The notes beneath the pieces are model-generated. The model searched no databases and was not told the origin of the DNA. It saw only the letters and a list, made by a program, of their open reading frames with translations. Position numbers and translations under genes: made by a program. A stretch of DNA of 64,000 nucleotides from Thioalkalivibrio sp. ALJ24 (lineage in GTDB: Bacteria; Pseudomonadota; Gammaproteobacteria; Ectothiorhodospirales; Ectothiorhodospiraceae), in contig NZ_KB898731.1 of NCBI RefSeq assembly GCF_000377785.1, positions 105,803-169,802 on the forward strand, read 5' to 3'. Shown in pieces: positions 49,612-59,127 of this stretch. Each line of letters starts with the position of its first letter. Within the stretch, counting starts at the first letter, position 1.

Positions 49612-50358
49612 TCACTCGGGCGTGGCGGCCCCCAGGCAATCGCGCGCCCGCAGGAGGTCCTCCCAGGCACCGGCCTTTTCGCGCGGCGAACGCAGGAGAT
49701 AGGCCGGATGCCAGGTCACCACCAGCGGAATCCCGCGGTATTCGTGCGTGCGCCCGCGCAGACGGCCGACCGGCGTGTCGGTCCCCAGCAGGTTGTGCGC
49801 CGGGACCCGCCCCAGGGCCACGATCACCTCGGGCGCGATGGCCTCGATCTGACGGTCCAGGAACCCGCGGCAGGCCAGCGCCTCGTCGGGCTTCGGGTCG
49901 CGGTTGTTCGGCGGGCGGCACTTGAGGATGTTGGCGATGAACACGTCGGTTTGCCGGTCCAGCCCAAGAGCCCCCAGCATGTTGTCCAGCAGCTGTCCGG
50001 CTCGCCCGACGAAGGGTTCGCCGCGGCGGTCCTCCTCCGCGCCCGGGGCCTCACCAACGAACAGCCAGCGCGCGGCGGGGTCCCCGACGCCGAACACCGT
50101 CTGCCGCCGGCTGGCCGCCAGTTCGCCGCAGGCGGTGCAGGCCGCGACCTCGTCGCGCAGGGCCTGCCAGTCGGTGGCGGAAGGCGCCACTACCGGCTTC
50201 GCGACCGGTTCCCCGGTATGCGGCTCCGGTGCGACGGGATCCGCCATCGGTTCCGCGGCCGGCTCCGGCGAGGTCCCGGTTTCCCGGGCATGCCGGGCCC
50301 GCCACAGCGGGATCCCCATGTCGGCGAGGATCCGCCGCTTGCGCTGCGAGAGCTCCAC
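49612..50358 (-). CDS. Family-4 uracil-DNA glycosylase
   Basis: A 248-residue protein. A variable Pro/Ala-rich linker (about residues 25-65) precedes the enzyme domain with [37 protein letters not shown] and the C-terminal [10 protein letters not shown]. Cysteines in CTACGEL and in the KCRPP and ALACRGF segments are the likely ligands of the iron-sulfur cluster typical of family 4. The enzyme removes uracil from DNA. It starts eight bases after the pssA stop on the same strand, so it may be at the end of that operon. Confidence 0.9.
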   Translation of the reverse strand: MELSQRKRRILADMGIPLWRARHARETGTSPEPAAEPMADPVAPEPHTGEPVAKPVVAPSATDWQALRDEVAACTACGELAASRRQTVFGVGDPAARWLFVGEAPGAEEDRRGEPFVGRAGQLLDNMLGALGLDRQTDVFIANILKCRPPNNRDPKPDEALACRGFLDRQIEAIAPEVIVALGRVPAHNLLGTDTPVGRLRGRTHEYRGIPLVVTWHPAYLLRSPREKAGAWEDLLRARDCLGAATPE

Positions 50359-50366
50359 GCGCGCCC

Positions 50367-51173
50367 TCAGTCCTGCGTCCCGCGTCCACGCCGCCGGTGA
50401 CGCTGCCAGCGGATCAGGGTCAACAGCGGCCCGGACAGGGCATATGCCACGAAGCCCGCCAGCAGCATCTTGGGCGGATCCAGGGCCGCCAGCATCAGTG
50501 CCCCGACCACACCCAGCATGGCCAGGAACGGCACGCGGTGACGGAAGTCCATGTCCTTGAAACTGAAGTAGGTCAGGTTGCTGACCATCGCCGCGCCGGC
50601 GAGGACGGTGATGACCAGAACCGCCACGGCACCGGTGTCACCCAGTTCCGCCGCCAGCCCGAGGTCTTCTACCACCCACACGGTGCCCACCAGCAGCGCC
50701 GCGCTGGCGGGGCTCGGCAGGCCCTGGAAGAAGCGCTTGTCGGTGACCGCGAGGCGGCTGTTGAAACGCGCCAGGCGCAGCGCCGCGGCGGTGGCGAAAA
50801 AGAATGCGCCGACCCAGCCGAAATTGCCCAGGTCCTGCAGCTGCCACAGATACACCACCAGCGCCGGCGCGAGGCCGAAGGAGACCAGGTCGGAGAGCGA
50901 ATCGAACTGGGCGCCGAACTCGCTCTGGGTATCGGTCATGCGGGCGACGCGACCGTCCAGGGTGTCCAGCACCATGGCCACGAAGACCGCGATGGCCGCG
51001 GTGATGAATTCCCCGTCGATCGCGGAGACGATCGCGAGAAAGCCCGAGAAGAGCACCCCCGTGGTGAACAGGTTCGGCAGCAGGTACACCCCGCGCCGCC
51101 GTCGCGAGCGCGGTGCCTCGTCTTCGAGTTCGTCCTCGCCACGGATGATGTCGGGGTCGTCTTCCGGTTTCAT
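50367..51173 (-). CDS. pssA: CDP-diacylglycerol-serine O-phosphatidyltransferase
   Basis: A 268-residue membrane enzyme with several helices and the CDP-alcohol phosphotransferase signature [20 protein letters not shown] followed by FDSLSD, which together give the DX2DGX2ARX8GX3DX3D pattern. It makes phosphatidylserine at the inner membrane. The ATG at 51173 overlaps the stop of the Psd-like gene by four bases. Order ilvI-ilvH-ilvC-psd-pssA is a widespread arrangement in beta- and gammaproteobacteria. Confidence 0.93.
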   Translation of the reverse strand: MKPEDDPDIIRGEDELEDEAPRSRRRRGVYLLPNLFTTGVLFSGFLAIVSAIDGEFITAAIAVFVAMVLDTLDGRVARMTDTQSEFGAQFDSLSDLVSFGLAPALVVYLWQLQDLGNFGWVGAFFFATAAALRLARFNSRLAVTDKRFFQGLPSPASAALLVGTVWVVEDLGLAAELGDTGAVAVLVITVLAGAAMVSNLTYFSFKDMDFRHRVPFLAMLGVVGALMLAALDPPKMLLAGFVAYALSGPLLTLIRWQRHRRRGRGTQD

Positions 51174-51832
51174 TCGCCCACCTCCACGGCACCGGCGTGC
51201 TCGCGGGGCGGCAGTCCGCCGAGCAGGGTATGCCCGGCCAGCACCACCTGGCCCGGGCGCACCATCACGTGCGAACCCCGCGGAAGCCACAGCTCCGCGC
51301 GCCCGCCGAAACCGGCGAAACCGATGCGCTTGCCCCGCCCCAGGCGATTCCCGGGCAGCACCTCGGCCATGCGGATGAAGCGCGGCCAGTGACTCACGCC
51401 GAGGGCCAGGGTCATGCGCTCGTCCTCGTCGGTGGCCAGCGCGAAGGCGAGCCGGCCGGCGAGCTGCGGATCGGGCTCGCGGTCCGATTCCTTGCCCGGC
51501 CACACCCGTTCACGCACCTCGACCTCCTGCGGCGCGTGGATGTTGTACTCGCCAAGATAGCGCTGGCGCATGCGGATCCTTTCGGCCTCGCGCCCGGTGA
51601 ACGGGTCGGTGGTGGTCTCCACCGACTCCACCACGCCATCCACCGGGGCCACCAGCCCCAGCGCCTGGGCCGGCGCACGCCGGCGCAGGTCGCGGAACAG
51701 GGCCATCAGCGCGAGCATCAGGATGACCAGGAACAGCCCCATGTCGGCCAGCCCGGACAGCAACGTAATCACCGCCATCCAGGCGATGACGATCACGAAC
51801 AGTCGGCCTTCCTTTGCAACCGGAAACAGCAT
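51170..51832 (-). CDS. Phosphatidylserine-decarboxylase-family protein lacking the pyruvoyl serine
   Basis: A 220-residue protein with N-terminal helices and the Psd motifs LVAPVDGVVESV (60-71) and YNIHAPQEVEV. Psd proenzymes cut themselves at a Gly-Ser bond (usually FGSRV or LGST) to form the pyruvoyl cofactor. Here the corresponding site reads GFAGFGGRAELWLP with glycine at residue 177, encoded by GGG at 51302-51304. Without serine no pyruvoyl group can form, so decarboxylation by the classical route looks impossible. The gene is otherwise intact and coupled to pssA. It may be a structural partner, an inactive paralogue or a protein with another role; an active Psd would then be elsewhere in the genome. 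Confidence 0.85.
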   Translation of the reverse strand: MLFPVAKEGRLFVIVIAWMAVITLLSGLADMGLFLVILMLALMALFRDLRRRAPAQALGLVAPVDGVVESVETTTDPFTGREAERIRMRQRYLGEYNIHAPQEVEVRERVWPGKESDREPDPQLAGRLAFALATDEDERMTLALGVSHWPRFIRMAEVLPGNRLGRGKRIGFAGFGGRAELWLPRGSHVMVRPGQVVLAGHTLLGGLPPREHAGAVEVGE

Positions 51833-51874
51833 GTCCCCTCCGCGGCCCGCGCCCGGGGCCGGTGGTGCCGCGGA

Positions 51875-53418
<1,544 letters not shown>

Positions 53419-53434
53419 ACGGAATCCTTCCCTG

Positions 53435-55153
53435 TCAGACCAGGATCATTTCGTTCTGACCGGCACCGGCCGGGATCATCGGGTAGACGTTCTCGGACTG
53501 ATCGGTGATGAAGTCCAGGAACACCAGGCGGTCCTTCTGCGCCAGGGCCTCCTTCAGCGCGCCCTCCACGTCGCCCGGCTTGTCGACCTGGATGCCCACG
53601 TGGCCGTAGGCCTCCGCCAGCTTGACGAAATCGGGCAGCGCATCCATGTACGACATCGCATAGCGGCCCTGGTAGAAGAACTCCTGCCACTGCCGCACCA
53701 TCCCCATGTAGCGGTTGTTCAGGTTCAGGATCTTCAGCGGCAGCTGGTACTGATAGCAGGTCGACAGCTCCTGCATGCACATCTGGATGCTGGCCTCGCC
53801 GGTGATGCAACCCACCGTCGCATCCGGATGTGCCAACTGCACGCCCATCGCGAACGGCAGTCCCACGCCCATGGTTCCCAGGCCGCCGGAGTTGATCCAG
53901 CGGTTGGGCTTGTCGAAGCCGTAGAACTGCGCCGCCCACATCTGGTGCTGGCCCACGTCGGAGGTCACGAAGGCGTCGCCGCCGGTCAGCTCCCAGAACT
54001 TCTGCACCACAAACTGCGGCTTGATCAGCTCGGAATCGCGATCGTACTTCAGGCAGTCCTGGCCGCGCCATTCGCGGATCTGGTCCCACCAGGCCTTCAG
54101 CGCGTCGGCGTCGGGCTGGCCGCCGTTCTCGTCCAGCGCACGGATCAGCTCGCGCAGCACCGGCTCCACTTCGCCGACAATGGGCACGTCCACCTTCACG
54201 TTCTTGGAGATGGAGGCCGGGTCGACGTCCACATGCACGATCTTTGCGTGGGGGCAGAACTTCTCGATGTTGCCCGTCACGCGGTCATCAAAGCGCGCGC
54301 CGATGGCGATCAGCACGTCCGCGTGGTGCATCCCCATGTTGGCCTCGTAGGTCCCGTGCATCCCCAGCATGCCGACGAACTGCTCGTCCGAGGCCGGATA
54401 GGCGCCCAGCCCCATCAGGGTGTTGGTGATGGGGTAGCCCAGCTTGCGGGTGAATTCGGTCAGCGCCTCGGAGCCCTTACCGAGGATCACCCCGCCACCG
54501 GTATAGATCATCGGCTGTTTCGCCGACAGGATCAGGTCGATCGCGCGCCGGATCTGTCCGGTGTGGCCGCGGGTCTTCGGGTTGTAGGAGCGCATGTGGA
54601 TGCTCTCGGGGTACTCGAACTCGCAGCTGTCGGCGGTGACATCCTTGGGGATATCCACCACCACCGGACCCGGGCGACCGGTGGTGGCGATGTAGAAGGC
54701 CTTCTTGATGGTGGTCGCGAGATCCTTCACGTCCTTGACCAGGAAGTTGTGCTTCACGCACGGGCGCGTGATGCCCACGGTATCCACTTCCTGGAAGGCA
54801 TCATTGCCGATCATGCTGGTCGGCACCTGGCCGGTGAACACCACCAGCGGCACCGAATCCATGTACGCATCGGCAATGCCGGTCACTGCGTTGGTCGCCC
54901 CCGGACCGGAGGTCACCAGGGCCACGCCGGGCTTGTCCGAGGATTTGGCGTAGCCCTCGGCGGCATGGATCCCGCCCTGCTCGTGGCGGACCAGTACGTG
55001 CGAGACCTGGCTCTGCTTGTACAGCGCATCGTAGATGTGCAGGACCGCGCCGCCGGGGTAGCCGAAAACCAGGTCAACGCCTTCGGCCTGCAGACTGCGG
55101 ACGAAGATTTCGGCACCGGTGAGGACGGTGGACGATGCAGAGGTCTCGGACAT
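53435..55153 (-). CDS. ilvI: Acetolactate synthase large (catalytic) subunit
   Basis: A 572-residue ThDP enzyme. The N-terminal VDLVFGYPGGAVLHIYDAL carries the catalytic-glutamate region (HEQGGIHAAEGYA), and the ThDP-binding motif near residue 445 reads TGEASIQMCMQELST with LNLNNRYMGMVRQW. The usual GDG of this motif is GEA here, so glutamate replaces the metal-binding aspartate. The enzyme joins two pyruvates to acetolactate, or pyruvate and 2-oxobutyrate, at the start of branched-chain amino acid synthesis. It is the first gene of the ilvI-ilvH-ilvC-psd-like-pssA series. Confidence 0.96.
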   Translation of the reverse strand: MSETSASSTVLTGAEIFVRSLQAEGVDLVFGYPGGAVLHIYDALYKQSQVSHVLVRHEQGGIHAAEGYAKSSDKPGVALVTSGPGATNAVTGIADAYMDSVPLVVFTGQVPTSMIGNDAFQEVDTVGITRPCVKHNFLVKDVKDLATTIKKAFYIATTGRPGPVVVDIPKDVTADSCEFEYPESIHMRSYNPKTRGHTGQIRRAIDLILSAKQPMIYTGGGVILGKGSEALTEFTRKLGYPITNTLMGLGAYPASDEQFVGMLGMHGTYEANMGMHHADVLIAIGARFDDRVTGNIEKFCPHAKIVHVDVDPASISKNVKVDVPIVGEVEPVLRELIRALDENGGQPDADALKAWWDQIREWRGQDCLKYDRDSELIKPQFVVQKFWELTGGDAFVTSDVGQHQMWAAQFYGFDKPNRWINSGGLGTMGVGLPFAMGVQLAHPDATVGCITGEASIQMCMQELSTCYQYQLPLKILNLNNRYMGMVRQWQEFFYQGRYAMSYMDALPDFVKLAEAYGHVGIQVDKPGDVEGALKEALAQKDRLVFLDFITDQSENVYPMIPAGAGQNEMILV

Positions 55154-55225
55154 GGCGGTTGTTCCTTACCAGGGGCTGTTGGGCGATCGTGATCCGAGCA
55201 GGCAGCCGGATCAAAATAGCCCACC

Positions 55226-55254
55226 ATACTAATATGAAATCGCCCGCGCTTCAC
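55226..55254 (-). promoter_or_regulatory. Candidate promoter of the ilv operon
   Basis: Read on the minus strand, GTGAAG (55254-55249) and TAGTAT (55231-55226) are 17 bases apart in an AT-rich patch about 75 bases before ilvI. The leader is too short for a typical peptide-based ilv attenuator, and I saw no run of branched-chain codons in it. Confidence 0.45.
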
Positions 55255-55300
55255 GCCGCGCGGCGCATGCCCGGACCCCGCAGCGGCGGGACACGCGCGC

Positions 55301-56887
55301 TCAGCCCTGCCCGCTGCCTCCCGCCTGCGCGGTGGGCAGCTCGGCGAAATGCCGGCGCGCGCGCGCCACCAGATCCCCCGGTAACCCTTCCTTCTCCGCG
55401 ATGGTCAGGCCGAAGGACACCCCTGGCTCGCCGATCAGCAGGCGATAGGTGGGCGACAGGGTATCCGGGTCGAACTGCATGGAGGCGTTGAGGATGCCCG
55501 CCTGCTGCGCCGCATAGTCCTTCAGCGGCGCCAGGTGGGTATTGACGATCCCGCGGGTGCCGCGCGTGCGCAGCTCGTCCAGCATCGCCATCGCCAGCGC
55601 CGCGCCCTCGTCCGGGTCGGTGCCGGTCCCCAGCTCGTCCAGGAGGATCAGGCTCTCCGGACCCGCGTTGTCCAGGATGCGCTTGAGCACCGCCACATGC
55701 CCGGCAAAGGTCGACAGGTGGTGCAGCAGGCTCTGGTTGTCGCCCACGTCCACCATCACCTGGTCGAAACGGCCGATGCGGCAGTCCTGCTCCGCGGGGA
55801 TGTGCAGCCCGCACCAGGCCATGGTCACCAGCAGGCCGAGGGTCTTCAGCGCGACCGTCTTGCCGCCGGTGTTGGGACCGGTGATCAGCAGCAGCGGCTG
55901 TTCGTCGTCCAGGCGGATCGACAGCGGCACCGGCTGCGGGCCGTTGCCCTCGGCGAACTGCAGCAGCAACAGCGGATGATAGGCCTCGTCCAGTTCCACA
56001 CCGGGACGGTCTTCCAGGACCGGGGCATGGGCGTTCATCTGCGCGGAGAGCTGCGCGGCGGCCGAGGCCAGATCGATCCAGGTCAGCGCCGTCAGCATCA
56101 GATCCAGCGGCTCGCCGTATTCGCGCACGGTGTCGGTCAGCTCGCGCAACAGCCGTTGCTGCTCGTTGTTGATCTGGCCGTTCACGGTATCCAGCTGGTT
56201 GTTCAGCGGGACCGCCTCGATCGGCTCGATGATGTGATCGCGCCCGCCCATCGCGGTGCCCCGGCGCACGCCCTTGACCGCCCCGGCCGCATCGCCGCGC
56301 AGCACCATCACCGCACGCTCCTGATGCCACTGGACCTTCAGCGCGTCTTCGCCCGACTGGGCCAGGTCCGACTGGGTCAGGCGCTTTTGCACCACCGTCT
56401 CGACCTCGCCGCGCAGCCGGTTGCGCTCGCCGAAGGCCTGCACCAGCGAGTCGCTGGCGTCCTCGCGCAGCGATCCGCCCGGGTTCAGGCAGGCGGACAG
56501 GCGCTGCTCCAGCGCCTCCGGCGGGTACAGCTTGTTCAGGTCCGCGGGGTAGATCTCCGGGGTGTCCGCCAGCTGATCCGCCAGCTCGCGCGCCTGGCGC
56601 ATGATGGTCTGCAGGTTGTGCAGCGCCTGCACCGGCAGCGCCGAACCCGGGTTGCCGGCCTGACGCAACGCCGCGCGCACGTCCGGCAGTTGCCCCAGAC
56701 GCGGCAGCGTGCCTGCGTCCAGACGCTGGCGGGCCACCGTCACCGCCTTCTGCAGCGCGCGCGCGGCCTCCAGGTTGGGGGCCGGCTCCAGCCCGCGCGC
56801 GGCATCGGCGCCGTAGGGCGTGGCGGTCAGGCGTTCCAGCAGACGCTGGATCGCGGGAAATTCGAGGGCCTTCAGATCGACCTGCAT
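55301..56887 (-). CDS. mutS2: MutS2-like ATPase without KOW/Smr region
   Basis: A 528-residue protein with the N-terminal helical core of MutS2 (MQVDLKALEFPAIQRLLERL) and the MutS ATPase: Walker A TGPNTGGKTVALKTLGLL, DNQSLLHHLSTFAGHV, Walker B SLILLDELGTGTDPDEG and the IVNTHLAPLK motif. Typical MutS2 is about 780 residues, with a linker, KOW and a C-terminal Smr nuclease domain. This one stops shortly after the ATPase, and no Smr remnant lies in the 147 bases up to ilvI. MutS2 restrains recombination or rescues collided ribosomes; without Smr it could bind DNA or ribosomes but probably not cut. Confidence 0.87.
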   Translation of the reverse strand: MQVDLKALEFPAIQRLLERLTATPYGADAARGLEPAPNLEAARALQKAVTVARQRLDAGTLPRLGQLPDVRAALRQAGNPGSALPVQALHNLQTIMRQARELADQLADTPEIYPADLNKLYPPEALEQRLSACLNPGGSLREDASDSLVQAFGERNRLRGEVETVVQKRLTQSDLAQSGEDALKVQWHQERAVMVLRGDAAGAVKGVRRGTAMGGRDHIIEPIEAVPLNNQLDTVNGQINNEQQRLLRELTDTVREYGEPLDLMLTALTWIDLASAAAQLSAQMNAHAPVLEDRPGVELDEAYHPLLLLQFAEGNGPQPVPLSIRLDDEQPLLLITGPNTGGKTVALKTLGLLVTMAWCGLHIPAEQDCRIGRFDQVMVDVGDNQSLLHHLSTFAGHVAVLKRILDNAGPESLILLDELGTGTDPDEGAALAMAMLDELRTRGTRGIVNTHLAPLKDYAAQQAGILNASMQFDPDTLSPTYRLLIGEPGVSFGLTIAEKEGLPGDLVARARRHFAELPTAQAGGSGQG

Positions 56888-56948
56888 GACATCCCCTTGT
56901 TCATGAAATCTTTTCCGGTTCCCGCAGGGGGAGGCGCAAGGACCGGGC

Positions 56949-58115
56949 CTATTCCTCGGCCTTCTTGAACATGCCGAGGTAGGCCTTCTTGTCCAGCATC
57001 GGCTCGCGCATCACCGCCAGCATGTCGTCCAGATGCTCCGGCGTGCTCATGCCCACCAGCGAGGTTCCCAGACCCGGCGTCGAGCGATTGAACTGCATCG
57101 CGCGCCGGGCCGGGTTGGCCAGCCCGCTCATCTCGCGTTCGACCACCTCTACCGACTGCTGCGCGAGGTGGCCCTTGAGCATCGTATGCGAGGCCATCAT
57201 ATAGATCTCCAGCTGATGCGCCGCCTGCAGCGGACTGGCCACGTTGCCCTGTCCGGTGGCCGTATTGAAGCGCGTGAAGCCCTCAAGCATCACCTGATTG
57301 AACGGCAGCATCGCCAGCTTGAAATGATCGCGCGCGAACTCGTCGCCGGTCACGGTCTGCGCCGCCCGCTGGGCCAGCCCCTGGATCGAGGTCAGCGACT
57401 GGAATACCGCCGCGTCGGTCTCCTCGCGAAAGCCCTCGAAGGTCGAGATCCCGTAGGCGCGGATCTTCTTGTCGCGCGCGGCGCGCTCCAGCATCTCGAA
57501 CACCGGCTCCAGCTTCCAGTTGGTGCGCTCCTTGCCGATCTCGTGGATGTGCACCTCGGGCTGGTCGATGATGAACGCATCCAGGGTTTCCACGCCCATC
57601 AGCGAGCGCGACAGCTCCATCTGGTAGTGGATGTATTCCGGCGTCAGCAGGTGCGCGCCCTTGGCCAGGTCCTCCTTGGTGCCCATGCCCGGGGCCTCGA
57701 TCTCGCGCTGGAACCAGGCGTCCATGTCGTCCGGCTGGCCGCCGCGCAGGGTCAGGAAACCACCCTTTGAGATCAGGAACATCGCCTCCCGGGGAACCCC
57801 GGCCTCCAGCGCCGTGCGCACGCCCGCGCCCACCGCCGCCAGCGAGCGGCCGTAGCGGTAATGCGCGGAGGTATCCACCACGTTGATGCCCTCGGTCAGC
57901 CCGCGGGCCACGATCGCGGAGATGGCGGCATCCACCTCGGCGGTGGCCGCCCCGCCAAAGGTGCCGATGCCCAGACTGGACAGGCGCATCCGCGCGCGCG
58001 AGAACTCGCTGTAATGGCCCTCCGCCGCGCGCCCGTCGGCGACGAAAGAATCGGCGTACTTGCGTGTCGCCTTGGCGTTGGCGTAGCCGGGAATCAGTTT
58101 CTGCGAAGCTTCCAT
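56949..58115 (-). CDS. Aldo/keto reductase family protein with atypical tetrad
   Basis: A 388-residue TIM-barrel protein. SSLGIGTFGG and VVDTSAHYRYGRSL carry Asp81 and Tyr88, and LISKGGF carries Lys117 of the AKR catalytic tetrad. The fourth residue is normally His in a strand such as LHNP; here FIIDQPEVH places Asp184 there. A long insert (about 130-160) separates Lys117 from that strand. It may be a specialised reductase with altered catalysis. ATG 58115 is five bases after GAGGGAG; 58118 is the alternative. The gene is upstream of mutS2 on the same strand. Confidence 0.82.
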   Translation of the reverse strand: MEASQKLIPGYANAKATRKYADSFVADGRAAEGHYSEFSRARMRLSSLGIGTFGGAATAEVDAAISAIVARGLTEGINVVDTSAHYRYGRSLAAVGAGVRTALEAGVPREAMFLISKGGFLTLRGGQPDDMDAWFQREIEAPGMGTKEDLAKGAHLLTPEYIHYQMELSRSLMGVETLDAFIIDQPEVHIHEIGKERTNWKLEPVFEMLERAARDKKIRAYGISTFEGFREETDAAVFQSLTSIQGLAQRAAQTVTGDEFARDHFKLAMLPFNQVMLEGFTRFNTATGQGNVASPLQAAHQLEIYMMASHTMLKGHLAQQSVEVVEREMSGLANPARRAMQFNRSTPGLGTSLVGMSTPEHLDDMLAVMREPMLDKKAYLGMFKKAEE

Positions 58116-58268
58116 CATTCTCCCTCGAACGGCCGCAAACGGGGCAGGCGCCGGACCCCGAGCATCCGGCGCAGCACCTTCAGGAATGCGAATCCTACGC
58201 GCTTTGGCCGCGCTTGCTAAAACCCGTTCGGCCGCGGCGAGTTTCCGCGCGGCGTCCGCGGGCATGCC

Positions 58269-58961
58269 TCAGCCGGCCGGTTTCCCGCGCAGCCGCAGCA
58301 GATAACGCTCCATGAACAGGTCAGCGAAGGCCAGCAGGCTCACCGCCACCACGGTCGCCACCAGCCATGCCCCGTCACCGCTGCCCAGCGCCCCGCCCAC
58401 CGTCAGACTGAACACCAGCACCAAGGGGATCATCACCGATCGCGCCAGCAGCACCGCCGGGGCGTTCTCGGTATCGATACGCCCGGTCAGGCGGATCAGG
58501 GCGGTCGCCAGCACCAGCAACAGGACCCCGATCCCCATCTCCTGCAGCCCCTCCCACAGGCCGATGAACATGAAGACGAAAGCACCCTGGATGCCCGACA
58601 TGATCAGCCCCGGCTTGATCAACCGGAACAGCGCCTCGGCCCGGGGCAGATCGGTGAGCCGAACGCGGGGCCGCCCGTCGGATACGCTCGCTGCCGGGTC
58701 ACCGATCCACAACACTTTCACCGCACCGCGATGACCGGAATCACGCCAGTCCGGTCGGCGTCCCTCCGGCGGCAGGTGCCACAACGCCCGGACCGCGAGC
58801 ACCAGCACCACCAGGGTCTCCAGCCAGACCACCAGCAGCACAGCGCCGAAAGGCACCCACCCCGCCAGCGCGCCGATCAGCGGCAATATCAGCGCCAGCA
58901 GCGGCCCCCAGCGGGTCAGTCCCGCGTCCGTCACCCCGGCATCCGGCATACCCTTGCCCAT
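58269..58961 (-). CDS. Integral membrane protein of unknown function (DUF6498-like)
   Basis: A 230-residue protein with about five or six hydrophobic segments: LLALILPLIGALAGW, AVLLVVWLETLVVLVLAV, GAFVFMFIGLW, IGVLLLVLATALI, and two near the end. A hydrophilic loop (about residues 68-108) separates the first two from the rest. It may belong to the DUF6498 group by general pattern, but I am not certain. ATG 58961 is used; 58949 is possible. It is divergent from the helicase gene at 59128. Confidence 0.7.
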   Translation of the reverse strand: MGKGMPDAGVTDAGLTRWGPLLALILPLIGALAGWVPFGAVLLVVWLETLVVLVLAVRALWHLPPEGRRPDWRDSGHRGAVKVLWIGDPAASVSDGRPRVRLTDLPRAEALFRLIKPGLIMSGIQGAFVFMFIGLWEGLQEMGIGVLLLVLATALIRLTGRIDTENAPAVLLARSVMIPLVLVFSLTVGGALGSGDGAWLVATVVAVSLLAFADLFMERYLLRLRGKPAG

Positions 58962-59127
58962 CTCTCGAATCCCTGTCCCGATGATCCCTTGCGCGGCCCG
59001 GATACGGACCCCTGTCCGCGGCGCAGCGCCCCCGGGCATCATAAGCAAATCCGCCTCCCATGGCAGGCCCGCCGCCGCGCGCCCGCCGGGCTTGATCGGC
59101 CCGTCGCTGTGTGGACACTTCGCCCGC

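Noticed and set aside
51835..51874. Splitting the ilv genes from pssA as separate operons
   Set aside because: The gap between ilvC and the Psd-like gene is only 42 bases with no terminator, and the order is widely conserved.
55154..55300. A possible frameshifted Smr remnant after the short MutS2
   Set aside because: All three frames of the 147 bases were considered. None shows Smr-like sequence, and the stretch fits a promoter and leader for ilvI.
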